Assembly (NCBI GenBank): GCA_017961385.1
Contig: JAGCXJ010000340.1
Span: 1-12,871 of the forward strand
Reading direction: 5' to 3'
DNA length: 12,871 nucleotides
Origin: Lachnospiraceae bacterium
GTDB taxonomy: Bacteria; Bacillota; Clostridia; Lachnospirales; Lachnospiraceae
Shown here: piece by piece, positions 6,842-12,871 of the stretch
Layout: every line of letters begins with the position of its first letter
Position numbering within the stretch: the stretch's first letter is position 1
Position numbers and translations under genes: made by a program
The notes under the pieces: generated by a model
Told to the model about the DNA's origin: nothing
Database searches by the model: none
Seen by the model: only the letters and a program-made list of their open reading frames with translations

Positions 6842-9253
6842 ATGCGCAACGTACAGATATCAGTCCGTGCTCTGGTTGAGTTTTTGCTCAGAGAGGGAGA
6901 CATTGACAACAGAATGGCACATGATGCCGTTTCTGCCATGCAGGAGGGCGGAAGGCTTCATCGAAAGATACAAAGATCCATGGGAGGAAACTACCGTTCA
7001 GAGGTTCCTCTTTCATATACATATATAGACATGAGTCGCATATCGGATATGATAGAAGATTCTGTCGATAATCCGATAAACATTGATATGACTTCAGTTA
7101 CTGTGGACGGAAGGGCAGACGGGATAATAGATGACGAAATAACCGTTATCGATGAGATAAAGGGTACATACAGACATCTTGACAAGATGGAATATCCGGA
7201 CCCTGTTCATCTGGCCCAGGCCAAGTGCTATGCATTCATTTATGCGAAACAGAACGGACTTTTAAATATCGAAGTTCAGATGACATATGTAAATATGGAT
7301 ACTGAAGAGATCAAGAGATTCAATCACACCTATTTTTTTGCTGAGCTTGAGCAGTGGTTTGAAGCACTGATGAAAGAATATATGAAATGGGTGGATATGG
7401 AGCAGGACTGGAAGATAAAGAGGGATGGATCTATAAAGTTAGCATCTTTTCCATATGATTACCGTGAAGGACAAAAGGAGCTTGTCACTCATGTCTATCA
7501 TACAATCGTTCATTCAAAGAAACTGTTCCTGGAGGCACCGACCGGTGTTGGCAAGACCATCGCGACAGTATTTCCGTCTATAAAGGCTATCGGAGAAGGC
7601 AAAGCGCAGAGGATGTTCTACCTTACCGCTAAGACAATTACCCGTACCGTGGCCAGTGATACTATTGAACTGATGAGAAAAAACGGCCTCAGATTCAAGA
7701 GCATCATCCTGACGGCCAAGGACAAGATATGCTTTATGGAGGAACGTATATGCAATCCCGATGCCTGTCCGTATGCAAAAGGTCATTTTGACAGAGTCAA
7801 TGATGCAATGTTTGATCTTTTAACTCACAAAGAGGACTATGACAGAGAGACGATTGAGGAGTACGCGCATAAATACAATGTATGTCCGTTTGAATTTGCA
7901 CTTGATATCAGCTTGTTCTGCGATGCCATCATATGTGATTATAATTATCTGTTCGACCCGCATGTGTCGCTTAAGAGATTCTTTGCGGAAGGCAGGCAGC
8001 CGGAGAGCATCTTTCTCATAGACGAAGCACATAACCTTGTGGATCGAGGAAGAAACATGTACAGCGCAGATCTGAACAAGGAGCATGTCTTAAAGAACAA
8101 AAGAGCCGTAAAGGGAATGGACGCTACTCTTTCAAGAAGACTTGAAAGCTGCAACAAAGAGATGCTCAAGCTGAGAAAAGAGCTTGATGAATCTCATAAC
8201 AGTTACAAGATATTTGAAGACATATCAGCCCTTTTAAGAAGTGTTGAAAGACTCTATGACAGACTGATGCATTTTCTGGAAAATGAAGGACCGTCTTCTG
8301 TCAGAGAAGAGGTGCTCGAGTTTTATTTTGAGATATCGCATTTTTTGTATATATATGAGCTCATGGATGATAAATATATAATCTACGCATTTAAGAACAG
8401 GGACGAATTTGTTCTAAGACTCTTTTGCGTGGATCCGTCGGGAAATCTAAGCGAGTGCATGAGAAAGGGAGTAAGCTCCATTCTGTTTTCCGCTACATTG
8501 CTACCTATACAGTATTACAAGAGTCTTTTAGGCGGGGAAGATTCAGATTATGAAGTCTATGCAAACTCCACATTTGACCCGAATAAGAGAGGGCTGTATC
8601 TTGCCGAGGGTGTAACAACAAGATATACCGAACGAGGAAAAGCACAGTATGAAAAGATAGCGGGATATATCCATGAGATAGTATCGGCCCGCGAAGGCAG
8701 ATATATGGTCTTCTTTCCGTCCTACAGCTTCCTTGACAATGTATTTGATTCATATAATGAGTGCTACGGCGATGATGATATAAGACTTCTCATACAGAAT
8801 GATCGAATGAGCGAAAAGGAAAGAGAAGATTTTCTTGCCGAGTTTTCAGCATCGGATGAGATGAATGCAAAGAGCAGTCTTTTGGGATTCTGCGTGCTGG
8901 GCGGGATATTTTCCGAAGGCATAGATCTTCAGGGTGAGAGCCTTATCGGATCGATAATAGTAGGGACAGGGATACCCATGGTCTGTGAAGAGAATGAACT
9001 TATAAAGAAGTACTTTGATGACATAGACGGTGAAGGCATGAAATATGCATATATATATCCGGGATTTAACAAGGTCCTTCAGGCTGCAGGTCGTGTTATA
9101 AGGACTCATGAGGATACCGGAATAGTAGCGCTGCTTGACTACCGTTTCGGATACAGTTCATACAGACAACTGTTCCCGAGGGAATGGAAGAACATAAAGA
9201 GAGTGAGCATCGATACAGTCTCAAGAGAACTTGACCTGTTCTGGAATGCTTGA
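6842..9253 (+). CDS. PD-(D/E)XK nuclease fused to XPD/DinG-type Fe-S DNA helicase
   Basis: An 803-residue two-part enzyme expected to unwind and cut DNA during repair. The N-terminal part (1-190) has GRADGI (D93), the core DEIKG (E105, K107) and QAKCY (Q126, Y130), matching the D...ExK...QxxxY pattern of RecB/Cas4-type nucleases; the extra Fe-S cysteines of Cas4 are not seen. The helicase part (from 205) has the Walker A motif APTGVGKT (232-239), four cysteines C297, C304, C309 and C348 placed as in the XPD/DinG Fe-S cluster, the DEAH box (394-397), SAT (550-552), GGIFSEGIDLQ (687-697) and motif VI QAAGRVIR (747-754). All key residues are intact. It belongs to the Rad3-related superfamily 2 group. 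The ATG at 6842 lacks a Shine-Dalgarno; I keep it because the N-terminal ISVRALVEFLLREGDI reads as the conserved domain start. No defence or Cas genes flank it, so housekeeping repair is likeliest. The last bases overlap the next gene's promoter. Confidence 0.93.
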   Translation: MRNVQISVRALVEFLLREGDIDNRMAHDAVSAMQEGGRLHRKIQRSMGGNYRSEVPLSYTYIDMSRISDMIEDSVDNPINIDMTSVTVDGRADGIIDDEITVIDEIKGTYRHLDKMEYPDPVHLAQAKCYAFIYAKQNGLLNIEVQMTYVNMDTEEIKRFNHTYFFAELEQWFEALMKEYMKWVDMEQDWKIKRDGSIKLASFPYDYREGQKELVTHVYHTIVHSKKLFLEAPTGVGKTIATVFPSIKAIGEGKAQRMFYLTAKTITRTVASDTIELMRKNGLRFKSIILTAKDKICFMEERICNPDACPYAKGHFDRVNDAMFDLLTHKEDYDRETIEEYAHKYNVCPFEFALDISLFCDAIICDYNYLFDPHVSLKRFFAEGRQPESIFLIDEAHNLVDRGRNMYSADLNKEHVLKNKRAVKGMDATLSRRLESCNKEMLKLRKELDESHNSYKIFEDISALLRSVERLYDRLMHFLENEGPSSVREEVLEFYFEISHFLYIYELMDDKYIIYAFKNRDEFVLRLFCVDPSGNLSECMRKGVSSILFSATLLPIQYYKSLLGGEDSDYEVYANSTFDPNKRGLYLAEGVTTRYTERGKAQYEKIAGYIHEIVSAREGRYMVFFPSYSFLDNVFDSYNECYGDDDIRLLIQNDRMSEKEREDFLAEFSASDEMNAKSSLLGFCVLGGIFSEGIDLQGESLIGSIIVGTGIPMVCEENELIKKYFDDIDGEGMKYAYIYPGFNKVLQAAGRVIRTHEDTGIVALLDYRFGYSSYRQLFPREWKNIKRVSIDTVSRELDLFWNA

Positions 9254-9278
9254 CAGCGATCATATATTTGGATACAAT
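9250..9278 (+). promoter_or_regulatory. Strong sigma-A promoter of the MFS gene and its leader
   Basis: TTGACA (9250-9255), a perfect -35, overlaps the helicase stop codon. TACAAT (9273-9278) follows after exactly 17 nt with one mismatch. The predicted transcription start is near 9285, giving a leader of about 180 nt before the transporter ATG at 9465. Confidence 0.85.
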
Positions 9279-9305
9279 ACAAAAAACAAGCGAAAGGTAT
9301 AGATT

Positions 9306-9362
9306 ATGTACTGGAAGATGACAAATATTCAATTGACTAATGGTTACTATGTACTTCCCTAA
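9306..9362 (+). CDS. Leader peptide of 18 residues (MYWKMTNIQLTNGYYVLP)
   Basis: A short open frame begins at ATG 9306 with AAAGG (9293-9297) 8 nt upstream, about 21 nt into the predicted transcript, and ends at TAA 9360-9362. The stop codon is the first base-paired triplet of the antiterminator 5' arm (9360-9374). Its last codons (Tyr-Tyr-Val-Leu-Pro) overlap a small hairpin (9355-9359 with 9363-9367). That position is typical of regulatory leader peptides, in which ribosome stalling decides the fold of the downstream RNA. The peptide itself is probably not functional after release. An alternative overlapping frame (9349-9399, MYFPKGIVRPFFSDIC) has no Shine-Dalgarno and is less likely. Confidence 0.6.
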   Translation: MYWKMTNIQLTNGYYVLP

Positions 9363-9414
9363 GGGGATAGTGCGCCCATTTTTCAGTGATATTTGTTAAC
9401 GCATTATCTCCTTA
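9360..9414 (+). promoter_or_regulatory. Antiterminator stem in the MFS leader
   Basis: Bases 9360-9374 (TAAGGGGATAGTGCG) pair with 9400-9414 (CGCATTATCTCCTTA) over 15 consecutive pairs, 13 Watson-Crick and two G-U. The 3' arm takes up CTCCTTA (9408-9414), which is also the 5' arm of the terminator stem that follows. The two structures cannot coexist. Forming this stem would free the transporter's Shine-Dalgarno and allow read-through. Confidence 0.75.
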
Positions 9415-9464
9415 ATCATGTTGAAACAGCGATTTATCGCAGACATGTTAAAGGAGGTTTTTTT
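9408..9464 (+). terminator. Conditional terminator sequestering the MFS Shine-Dalgarno
   Basis: CTCCTTAATCATG (9408-9420) pairs with CATGTTAAAGGAG (9444-9456) at 11 of 13 positions, with an inner GCGA/TCGC stem (9429-9432, 9437-9440) and TTTA loop. Seven T's (9458-9464) follow at once, as in an intrinsic terminator. The 3' arm contains AAAGGAGG, the transporter's ribosome binding site, so the same fold could block both transcription and translation. Confidence 0.75.
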
Positions 9465-10589
9465 ATGTTCAGAATTAAGAAACAGATAAATACTTTATAT
9501 ATAACTTCTATACTCGGAAATCTTTCTATCACCGGAGCCTGGGTGGCAATACTTGCATCCAGGGGCTTTTCGCTTGTTCAGATCGGATTTGCCGAAACGA
9601 TTTTTCATATCACGAGCCTAATCTTTGAGATACCATCCGGCGTACTGGCTGATGTATACGGAAGAAAGAAGATGCTCATAGTGAGCAATCTGTGCGGAGT
9701 AATCGCAGATATAGTGATGGCGTTTTCCAATGGATTTGTGATGGTCTGCATATCTATAGCCACACATGCTCTGGCCTATAACTTTGCATCGGGTTCTGCT
9801 GATGCGCTGGCCTATGATTCACTAAAGACTGTCGGAGAGGAAAAAAGGTACGAGAGGTACTTCTCAAATCAGTCGATAATATACAGAGTCGCAACCGGAA
9901 TATCTACGATGTGTGCCGGGATTGCCTTGCTTTTAGGATACAGGATATCATATCTTATCAGCGCAGCTACCTGCTTTGTAACACTCTTGATCACCTTTAC
10001 ACTAGTGGAAGTTGATGCGACACCAATTGGATCCGGGGAGCAGAATAAGGATGCCAAGGATTCAAAGGTGATTAAAACGGTTATGAAAAAGATGGGCGGA
10101 TACTTCGGTGAGAGCATAAGATTTCTTATTGATAACCGCAAGGCCACAAAGCTTATGTTTGCCAACTCGTTTGTGGGGGCGATAGATATACTTCTTTTGT
10201 TCTTCCTTCAGAGCAAGCTTGACACTGCAGGCATTTCGAATACCCTCTTGGGACTTGCTCTGTTTGTCATGCAGATAGGCGGCGTCATAGGTGCAAAGCT
10301 GATACTTAAGGCAAAACATGTAAAATATGCAAAGATATTTATTATATGCACATTCGGTGTCTTATCGGGAGTACTAATGGAACATACCGCAAGTGTCATG
10401 TTCATGGTTCTTGGAGGCTTTATTGCCGCTATGGCTGATGATGCGCTTCAGATAAGAACGGATGCAAAGCTTCAGGATATGTTTCCCTCACAGCAGAGAG
10501 CAACGCTCATATCGATATCATCATTTACATTTTCGGTGATAATGATAGTGCTCTCGCCGCTTGCGGGATATTTCTTTACGATATGGTAG
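9465..10589 (+). CDS. MFS transporter, probable drug efflux
   Basis: A major facilitator superfamily permease of 374 residues expected to have 12 membrane helices. The start is 9465, because AAAGGAGG (9450-9457) stands 7 nt before that ATG; an earlier in-frame ATG at 9393 would run through the leader stems. Seen: loop 2-3 motif A in the form SGVLADVYGRKKM (58-70), two hydrophobic halves (about 10-182 and 228-372), and a charged cytoplasmic loop between them (183-227, GEQNKDAKDSK). The family exports small molecules by proton antiport; the substrate cannot be read. A leader-peptide attenuator in front is the usual arrangement for ribosome-targeting antibiotic resistance genes, so export of such a drug is a reasonable inference. 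No resistance partner (ABC-F, rRNA methylase) is adjacent. No terminator separates it from the downstream tRNA gene. Confidence 0.9.
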   Translation: MFRIKKQINTLYITSILGNLSITGAWVAILASRGFSLVQIGFAETIFHITSLIFEIPSGVLADVYGRKKMLIVSNLCGVIADIVMAFSNGFVMVCISIATHALAYNFASGSADALAYDSLKTVGEEKRYERYFSNQSIIYRVATGISTMCAGIALLLGYRISYLISAATCFVTLLITFTLVEVDATPIGSGEQNKDAKDSKVIKTVMKKMGGYFGESIRFLIDNRKATKLMFANSFVGAIDILLLFFLQSKLDTAGISNTLLGLALFVMQIGGVIGAKLILKAKHVKYAKIFIICTFGVLSGVLMEHTASVMFMVLGGFIAAMADDALQIRTDAKLQDMFPSQQRATLISISSFTFSVIMIVLSPLAGYFFTIW

Positions 10590-10602
10590 GAATTCAATGA
10601 GC

Positions 10603-10631
10603 TTGAGAAAATGTGTGATAGATGATATACT
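10603..10631 (+). promoter_or_regulatory. Promoter of the tRNA-Gly gene
   Basis: TTGAGA (10603-10608) and TATACT (10626-10631) are separated by 17 nt. The predicted start, near 10638, lies about 22 nt before the mature tRNA 5' end, normal for a precursor trimmed by RNase P. Confidence 0.7.
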
Positions 10632-10659
10632 TCTATAAGTGATCATCATCACGCACATC

Positions 10660-10730
10660 GCAGGATTAGTCTATCGGTAGGGCGCCAGCTTCCCAAGCTG
10701 GATAGGCGGGTTCGACTCCCGTATCCTGCT
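10660..10730 (+). tRNA. tRNA-Gly (anticodon CCC)
   Basis: A 71-nt cloverleaf can be drawn fully. Acceptor GCAGGAT (10660-10666) pairs with ATCCTGC (10723-10729), discriminator T at 10730. The D arm (10669-10683) has GG in the loop. Anticodon stem CCAGC/GCTGG encloses loop TTCCCAA with anticodon CCC at 10692-10694. A four-base variable region follows, then T stem GCGGG/CCCGT with loop TTCGACT. The 3' CCA is not encoded and must be added after transcription. It reads the GGG glycine codon. Confidence 0.95.
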
Positions 10731-10731
10731 T

Positions 10732-10762
10732 AAGGATCCAGGGATAACTTGGGTCCTTTTTT
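10732..10762 (+). terminator. Intrinsic terminator of the tRNA-Gly gene
   Basis: AAGGATCCA (10732-10740) pairs with TGGGTCCTT (10750-10758) through nine pairs including one U-G, with a 9-nt loop. The 3' arm leads directly into a run of six T's (10757-10762). Confidence 0.88.
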
Positions 10763-10807
10763 ATGTTTTCATAACCGTCTCCCGGGCAAGATGTGATAAA
10801 TCCTGAG

Positions 10808-10836
10808 TTGATGAAAATCGCCGTTTCCAGTAGAAT
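10808..10836 (+). promoter_or_regulatory. Promoter of the GGDEF gene
   Basis: TTGATG (10808-10813) and TAGAAT (10831-10836) are separated by 17 nt. The predicted leader before the ATG at 10882 is about 39 nt. No repeat or riboswitch-like fold stands out in it. Confidence 0.55.
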
Positions 10837-10881
10837 GAAATAAATGCTATATCCTTAGATGATCTGAATAAAGAGGTTTAT

Positions 10882-12021
10882 ATGAATGCTACTCTCATGG
10901 CGACAGATTTTGTGTCGGCATTGTTTATAATCGTCATTATCATAGGACTGTATGAGGTTCCCAAAGAAGTACTAAAGCCGACAAGACTTTTTCGCATCTG
11001 CATGTGGTTTGTATTTGTCGGGCTTGTAACAGAGATACTCGTATGTATTCTGGATGGCAACGAGAATATGACAGTATTAAACACGCTGTTAAACTTTGCG
11101 GGATATACTATGATCGATCTGCTAACGATCACATATGCATACTATATATATTATCTGGTTGAAGAAAGCGTAAGACATATCACCAAGAAAATGGCATACG
11201 TCGTAACTGTATTGTGCTCGATCGAAGCTTTGTTTTATCTGATAGGAACGATAAGCGGAAAACTCTTTGTCATATCAGACGGGTATCTGACCCGCGGCCC
11301 ATGGCATGTATACAGAGGTTCATTAACCGCTTTGAGCTTTTTGATCATGTGCGTATTCTATATATTCAAGTACAGATCATTCAGGATAAGGAGCAGGTTC
11401 TTTGTTGTGCTGATCGTTGCAGTTCCCATGATAGCAACGATAATGCTTCATGTGAATTCCAATGAGGGATTTGGATATCTCGGAGCGGCGATTTCGATGA
11501 ATGTCGTATATGCGGTATTGGAATCCAAGATAATCGCAGAAGCGGTAGCTGATGCCAAAATGTACAGTGAGATATCGGAAAACGACATGCTGACCGGATT
11601 AAAGAACCGCAGGGCTTATCAGATGGTAATCGACAGCTGCGTGGGTGAAAAACAGGTTGGTGTTGCTTTTGCAGATGTCAACTCGCTTAAGGCCGTGAAT
11701 GACAGTAAAGGGCATGAAGCAGGTGATAGGCTGATTCAGAAAGTGGCAGATCTTCTTAGGGAAGCAGTGCCTGAAGGAACTGTATTCAGGATAAGCGGAG
11801 ATGAGTTTGTATGCATTGTCAAAGACGCTGATACTCATGCATTCACTAAGATAATGAAAAGGCTCGGAGATATTCTCAGTCAAAATGACAGAGTTGCTTC
11901 CTTCGGTTATGATATAGGTGAAGAAAAAGATATATATGATATTATCAAGGCTGCTGAACAGATGATGTATGCAGATAAGGAGCGCTACTATAAAGAGACA
12001 GGCAGGGACAGGCGTCGTTAG
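10882..12021 (+). CDS. Seven-TM membrane protein with GGDEF domain (probable diguanylate cyclase)
   Basis: Predicted to make cyclic di-GMP from two GTP, with its sensor in the membrane. Seen over 379 residues: seven hydrophobic segments (about 10-24, 38-57, 64-93, 104-124, 146-163, 172-190, 198-214), then DMLTGLKNRRAY (235-246) opening the GGDEF domain, ADVNSLKAVND (264-274), GHEAGDRL (277-284) and the signature SGDEF (305-309). The first Gly of the signature is Ser, a variant reported as active in some cyclases. The aspartate normally found in DxDxFK is Asn here, giving DVNSLK. There is no RxxD inhibitory site five residues before the signature, so feedback by product through that site is not expected. 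No EAL or HD-GYP domain is attached. AAAGAGG (10870-10876) lies 5 nt before the ATG. The membrane input domain is not one I can name. Confidence 0.9.
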   Translation: MNATLMATDFVSALFIIVIIIGLYEVPKEVLKPTRLFRICMWFVFVGLVTEILVCILDGNENMTVLNTLLNFAGYTMIDLLTITYAYYIYYLVEESVRHITKKMAYVVTVLCSIEALFYLIGTISGKLFVISDGYLTRGPWHVYRGSLTALSFLIMCVFYIFKYRSFRIRSRFFVVLIVAVPMIATIMLHVNSNEGFGYLGAAISMNVVYAVLESKIIAEAVADAKMYSEISENDMLTGLKNRRAYQMVIDSCVGEKQVGVAFADVNSLKAVNDSKGHEAGDRLIQKVADLLREAVPEGTVFRISGDEFVCIVKDADTHAFTKIMKRLGDILSQNDRVASFGYDIGEEKDIYDIIKAAEQMMYADKERYYKETGRDRRR

Positions 12022-12024
12022 CAT

Positions 12025-12043
12025 TATCATAAAAGATATGATA
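12025..12043 (+). other. Short AT-rich hairpin after the GGDEF gene
   Basis: TATCATA (12025-12031) pairs perfectly with TATGATA (12037-12043) around AAAGA, followed by TTTAATTGTTT. The stem has a single G-C pair, so it is at best a weak terminator; the CYTH gene 30 nt downstream may be read through from here. TATGAT inside the 3' arm also resembles a -10 box but lacks a -35. Confidence 0.3.
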
Positions 12044-12072
12044 TTTAATTGTTTATTAGTAGGAGAAGATCA

Positions 12073-12621
12073 ATGGGTGTTGAGATAGAAAAGAAATTTC
12101 TTGTAAGCAGGATTCCTGATAACCTTTCAGTATACGATTTTCACATGATAGAGCAGGCATATCTGAATGTTCATCCCGCGATCCGCGTAAGAAGAGAGGA
12201 TGATATCTACTACATGACCTATAAGGGAGCGCATTCTCAAAACGAGGGCGAGATAGGTCAGGTTGAGTATAATATGCCACTTGATAAGGAATCCTATGAG
12301 CGTCTTTTAGTTAAGGCTGAAGGAAATGTTATCAAAAAGAAAAGATATCTGATACCTTTAAATGAAGATGCATATTCGTTAGATTATCTTAATGATCATG
12401 ATATTCTTAAACAGAAGATCAAAGATGAGGAAGTAAAGATAGAGCTTGATGTATTTGAAGACATGTTTGAAGGAAGGGTGATAGCCGAGGTTGAATTCCC
12501 GGACGAGGAAAGTGCGAAAATGTACAGACCTGCCTCATGGTTTGAACGTGAAGTTACAGGTGAACAGAAATACAGCAATGCGAGCATGAGCATGGAGGAA
12601 GGCAATGAGCATAGTATTTGA
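12073..12621 (+). CDS. CYTH domain protein (probable triphosphate-cleaving enzyme)
   Basis: A member of the CYTH / triphosphate tunnel metalloenzyme family, which binds triphosphates inside an eight-stranded barrel; bacterial members are often inorganic triphosphatases. The start is 12073, giving 182 residues: AGGAGAA (12061-12067) lies 5 nt upstream of that ATG, while the in-frame ATG at 12049 has no such site. Seen: the N-terminal signature EIEKK (E4, E6, K8, the ExExK motif), AIRVRRE and YYMTYKG with tunnel basic residues, then acidic strand pairs KIELDVFE and AEVEFPDEE near the C-terminus that would hold metal. The barrel appears complete. The substrate cannot be told from sequence; adenylate cyclase or thiamine triphosphatase activity is also known in the family. 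The downstream GNAT gene overlaps its end by 17 nt, so the two are likely translated together. Confidence 0.92.
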   Translation: MGVEIEKKFLVSRIPDNLSVYDFHMIEQAYLNVHPAIRVRREDDIYYMTYKGAHSQNEGEIGQVEYNMPLDKESYERLLVKAEGNVIKKKRYLIPLNEDAYSLDYLNDHDILKQKIKDEEVKIELDVFEDMFEGRVIAEVEFPDEESAKMYRPASWFEREVTGEQKYSNASMSMEEGNEHSI

Positions 12622-12871
12622 TACAGCTGATAAAAATGATATTAAAGAGCTGATCCGGATGAGGATCGCATATATGGTCGATGACTTCGGATCTGTTTCG
12701 GATATAGAAAAAGAGAGCATGGAAAAGCAGCTGCCAGATTATTTTGAAAGAAAGCTTAATACGGAACTGGTCGCTTTTGTTGCTAAGTATGGTGCAACGA
12801 TCGTTTCCGTTGCGTATCTGCATATAATCGAGCTGCCAGCAAATTCCATTCTTTTAAACGGTCTGTACGGA
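12605..12871 (+). CDS. GNAT family N-acetyltransferase, 3'-truncated by the window
   Basis: The frame begins at ATG 12605, inside the last codons of the CYTH gene, and stays open to the window end (89 residues). GGAGG (12594-12598) lies 6 nt upstream, so the overlapping start is credible and coupling with the CYTH gene is likely. Seen: an N-terminal helix with IKELIRMRIAYMVDDFG, a helical stretch DIEKESMEKQLPDYFERKL, then strands LVAFVAKYGATIVSVAYLHI and LPANSILLNGLYG. This matches the first half of a GNAT fold, where strands 2-3 precede the acetyl-CoA-binding motif A. That motif, with its Q/R-x-x-G-x-G/A, lies beyond the window, so the acetyl acceptor and activity cannot be judged. Confidence 0.8.
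   Translation, partial: MSIVFDTADKNDIKELIRMRIAYMVDDFGSVSDIEKESMEKQLPDYFERKLNTELVAFVAKYGATIVSVAYLHIIELPANSILLNGLYG

Noticed and set aside
6842..9253. Nuclease-helicase as part of a CRISPR (CasDinG-like) or other defence system
   Set aside because: No cas genes, repeat arrays or known defence partners flank it; neighbours are murA and an MFS gene with separate promoters.
9393..9464. An upstream in-frame ATG extending the MFS protein by 24 residues
   Set aside because: It has no Shine-Dalgarno and would encode the attenuator stems as protein. The ATG at 9465 has AAAGGAGG at ideal spacing and gives a normal MFS N-terminus.
10590..10881. tRNA-Gly as an integration site for a mobile element
   Set aside because: No integrase gene and no repeat of the tRNA 3' end is seen in the window, and the tRNA has its own intact promoter and terminator.

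Overview
The window looks like chromosomal DNA from a Gram-positive anaerobe of the Clostridia, most likely a Lachnospiraceae member (Butyrivibrio-like). That assignment is inference from gene content, moderate-to-low GC, strong AGGAGG-type ribosome binding sites, sigma-A-type promoters and a tRNA gene without an encoded CCA end. All genes are on the plus strand. There is no transposase, integrase, CRISPR array or phage gene.

Layout. (1) 1-1835: the 3' part of a sugar nucleotidyltransferase gene, then galE (UDP-glucose 4-epimerase); together a small nucleotide-sugar block. (2) 1844-2551: a small alarmone synthetase (RelP/RelQ type) with its own extended -10 promoter. (3) 2718-5351: a two-gene unit of an unrecognised tail-anchored protein built from about 14 eleven-residue repeats, followed 9 nt later by a membrane-anchored LysM-G5-M23 peptidoglycan hydrolase. 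(4) 5472-6764: murA, first committed step of peptidoglycan synthesis, ending in a clear intrinsic terminator. (5) 6842-9253: a PD-(D/E)XK nuclease fused to an XPD/DinG-type iron-sulphur helicase, apparently expressed from a leaderless transcript. (6) 9250-10589: an MFS efflux-type transporter behind a 180-nt leader with a strong promoter, an 18-codon leader peptide, and mutually exclusive antiterminator and terminator stems. (7) 10603-10762: tRNA-Gly(CCC) with promoter and terminator. (8) 10808-12871: a 7-TM GGDEF protein, a CYTH-domain protein and the start of a GNAT acetyltransferase overlapping it.

How the genes fit together. Regions 1-4 centre on the cell envelope (nucleotide sugars, MurA, M23 hydrolase) with an alarmone synthetase among them. 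Regions 5-8 are mostly independent transcription units. The GGDEF protein and the alarmone synthetase give the window two nucleotide second-messenger enzymes, without direct evidence that they interact.

Most worth following up: the attenuator before the MFS gene (9250-9467), the hendecad-repeat tail-anchored protein, the leaderless nuclease-helicase gene, and a 9-bp motif (ATAGTCTGT) shared by the promoter regions of the alarmone synthetase and the repeat protein.
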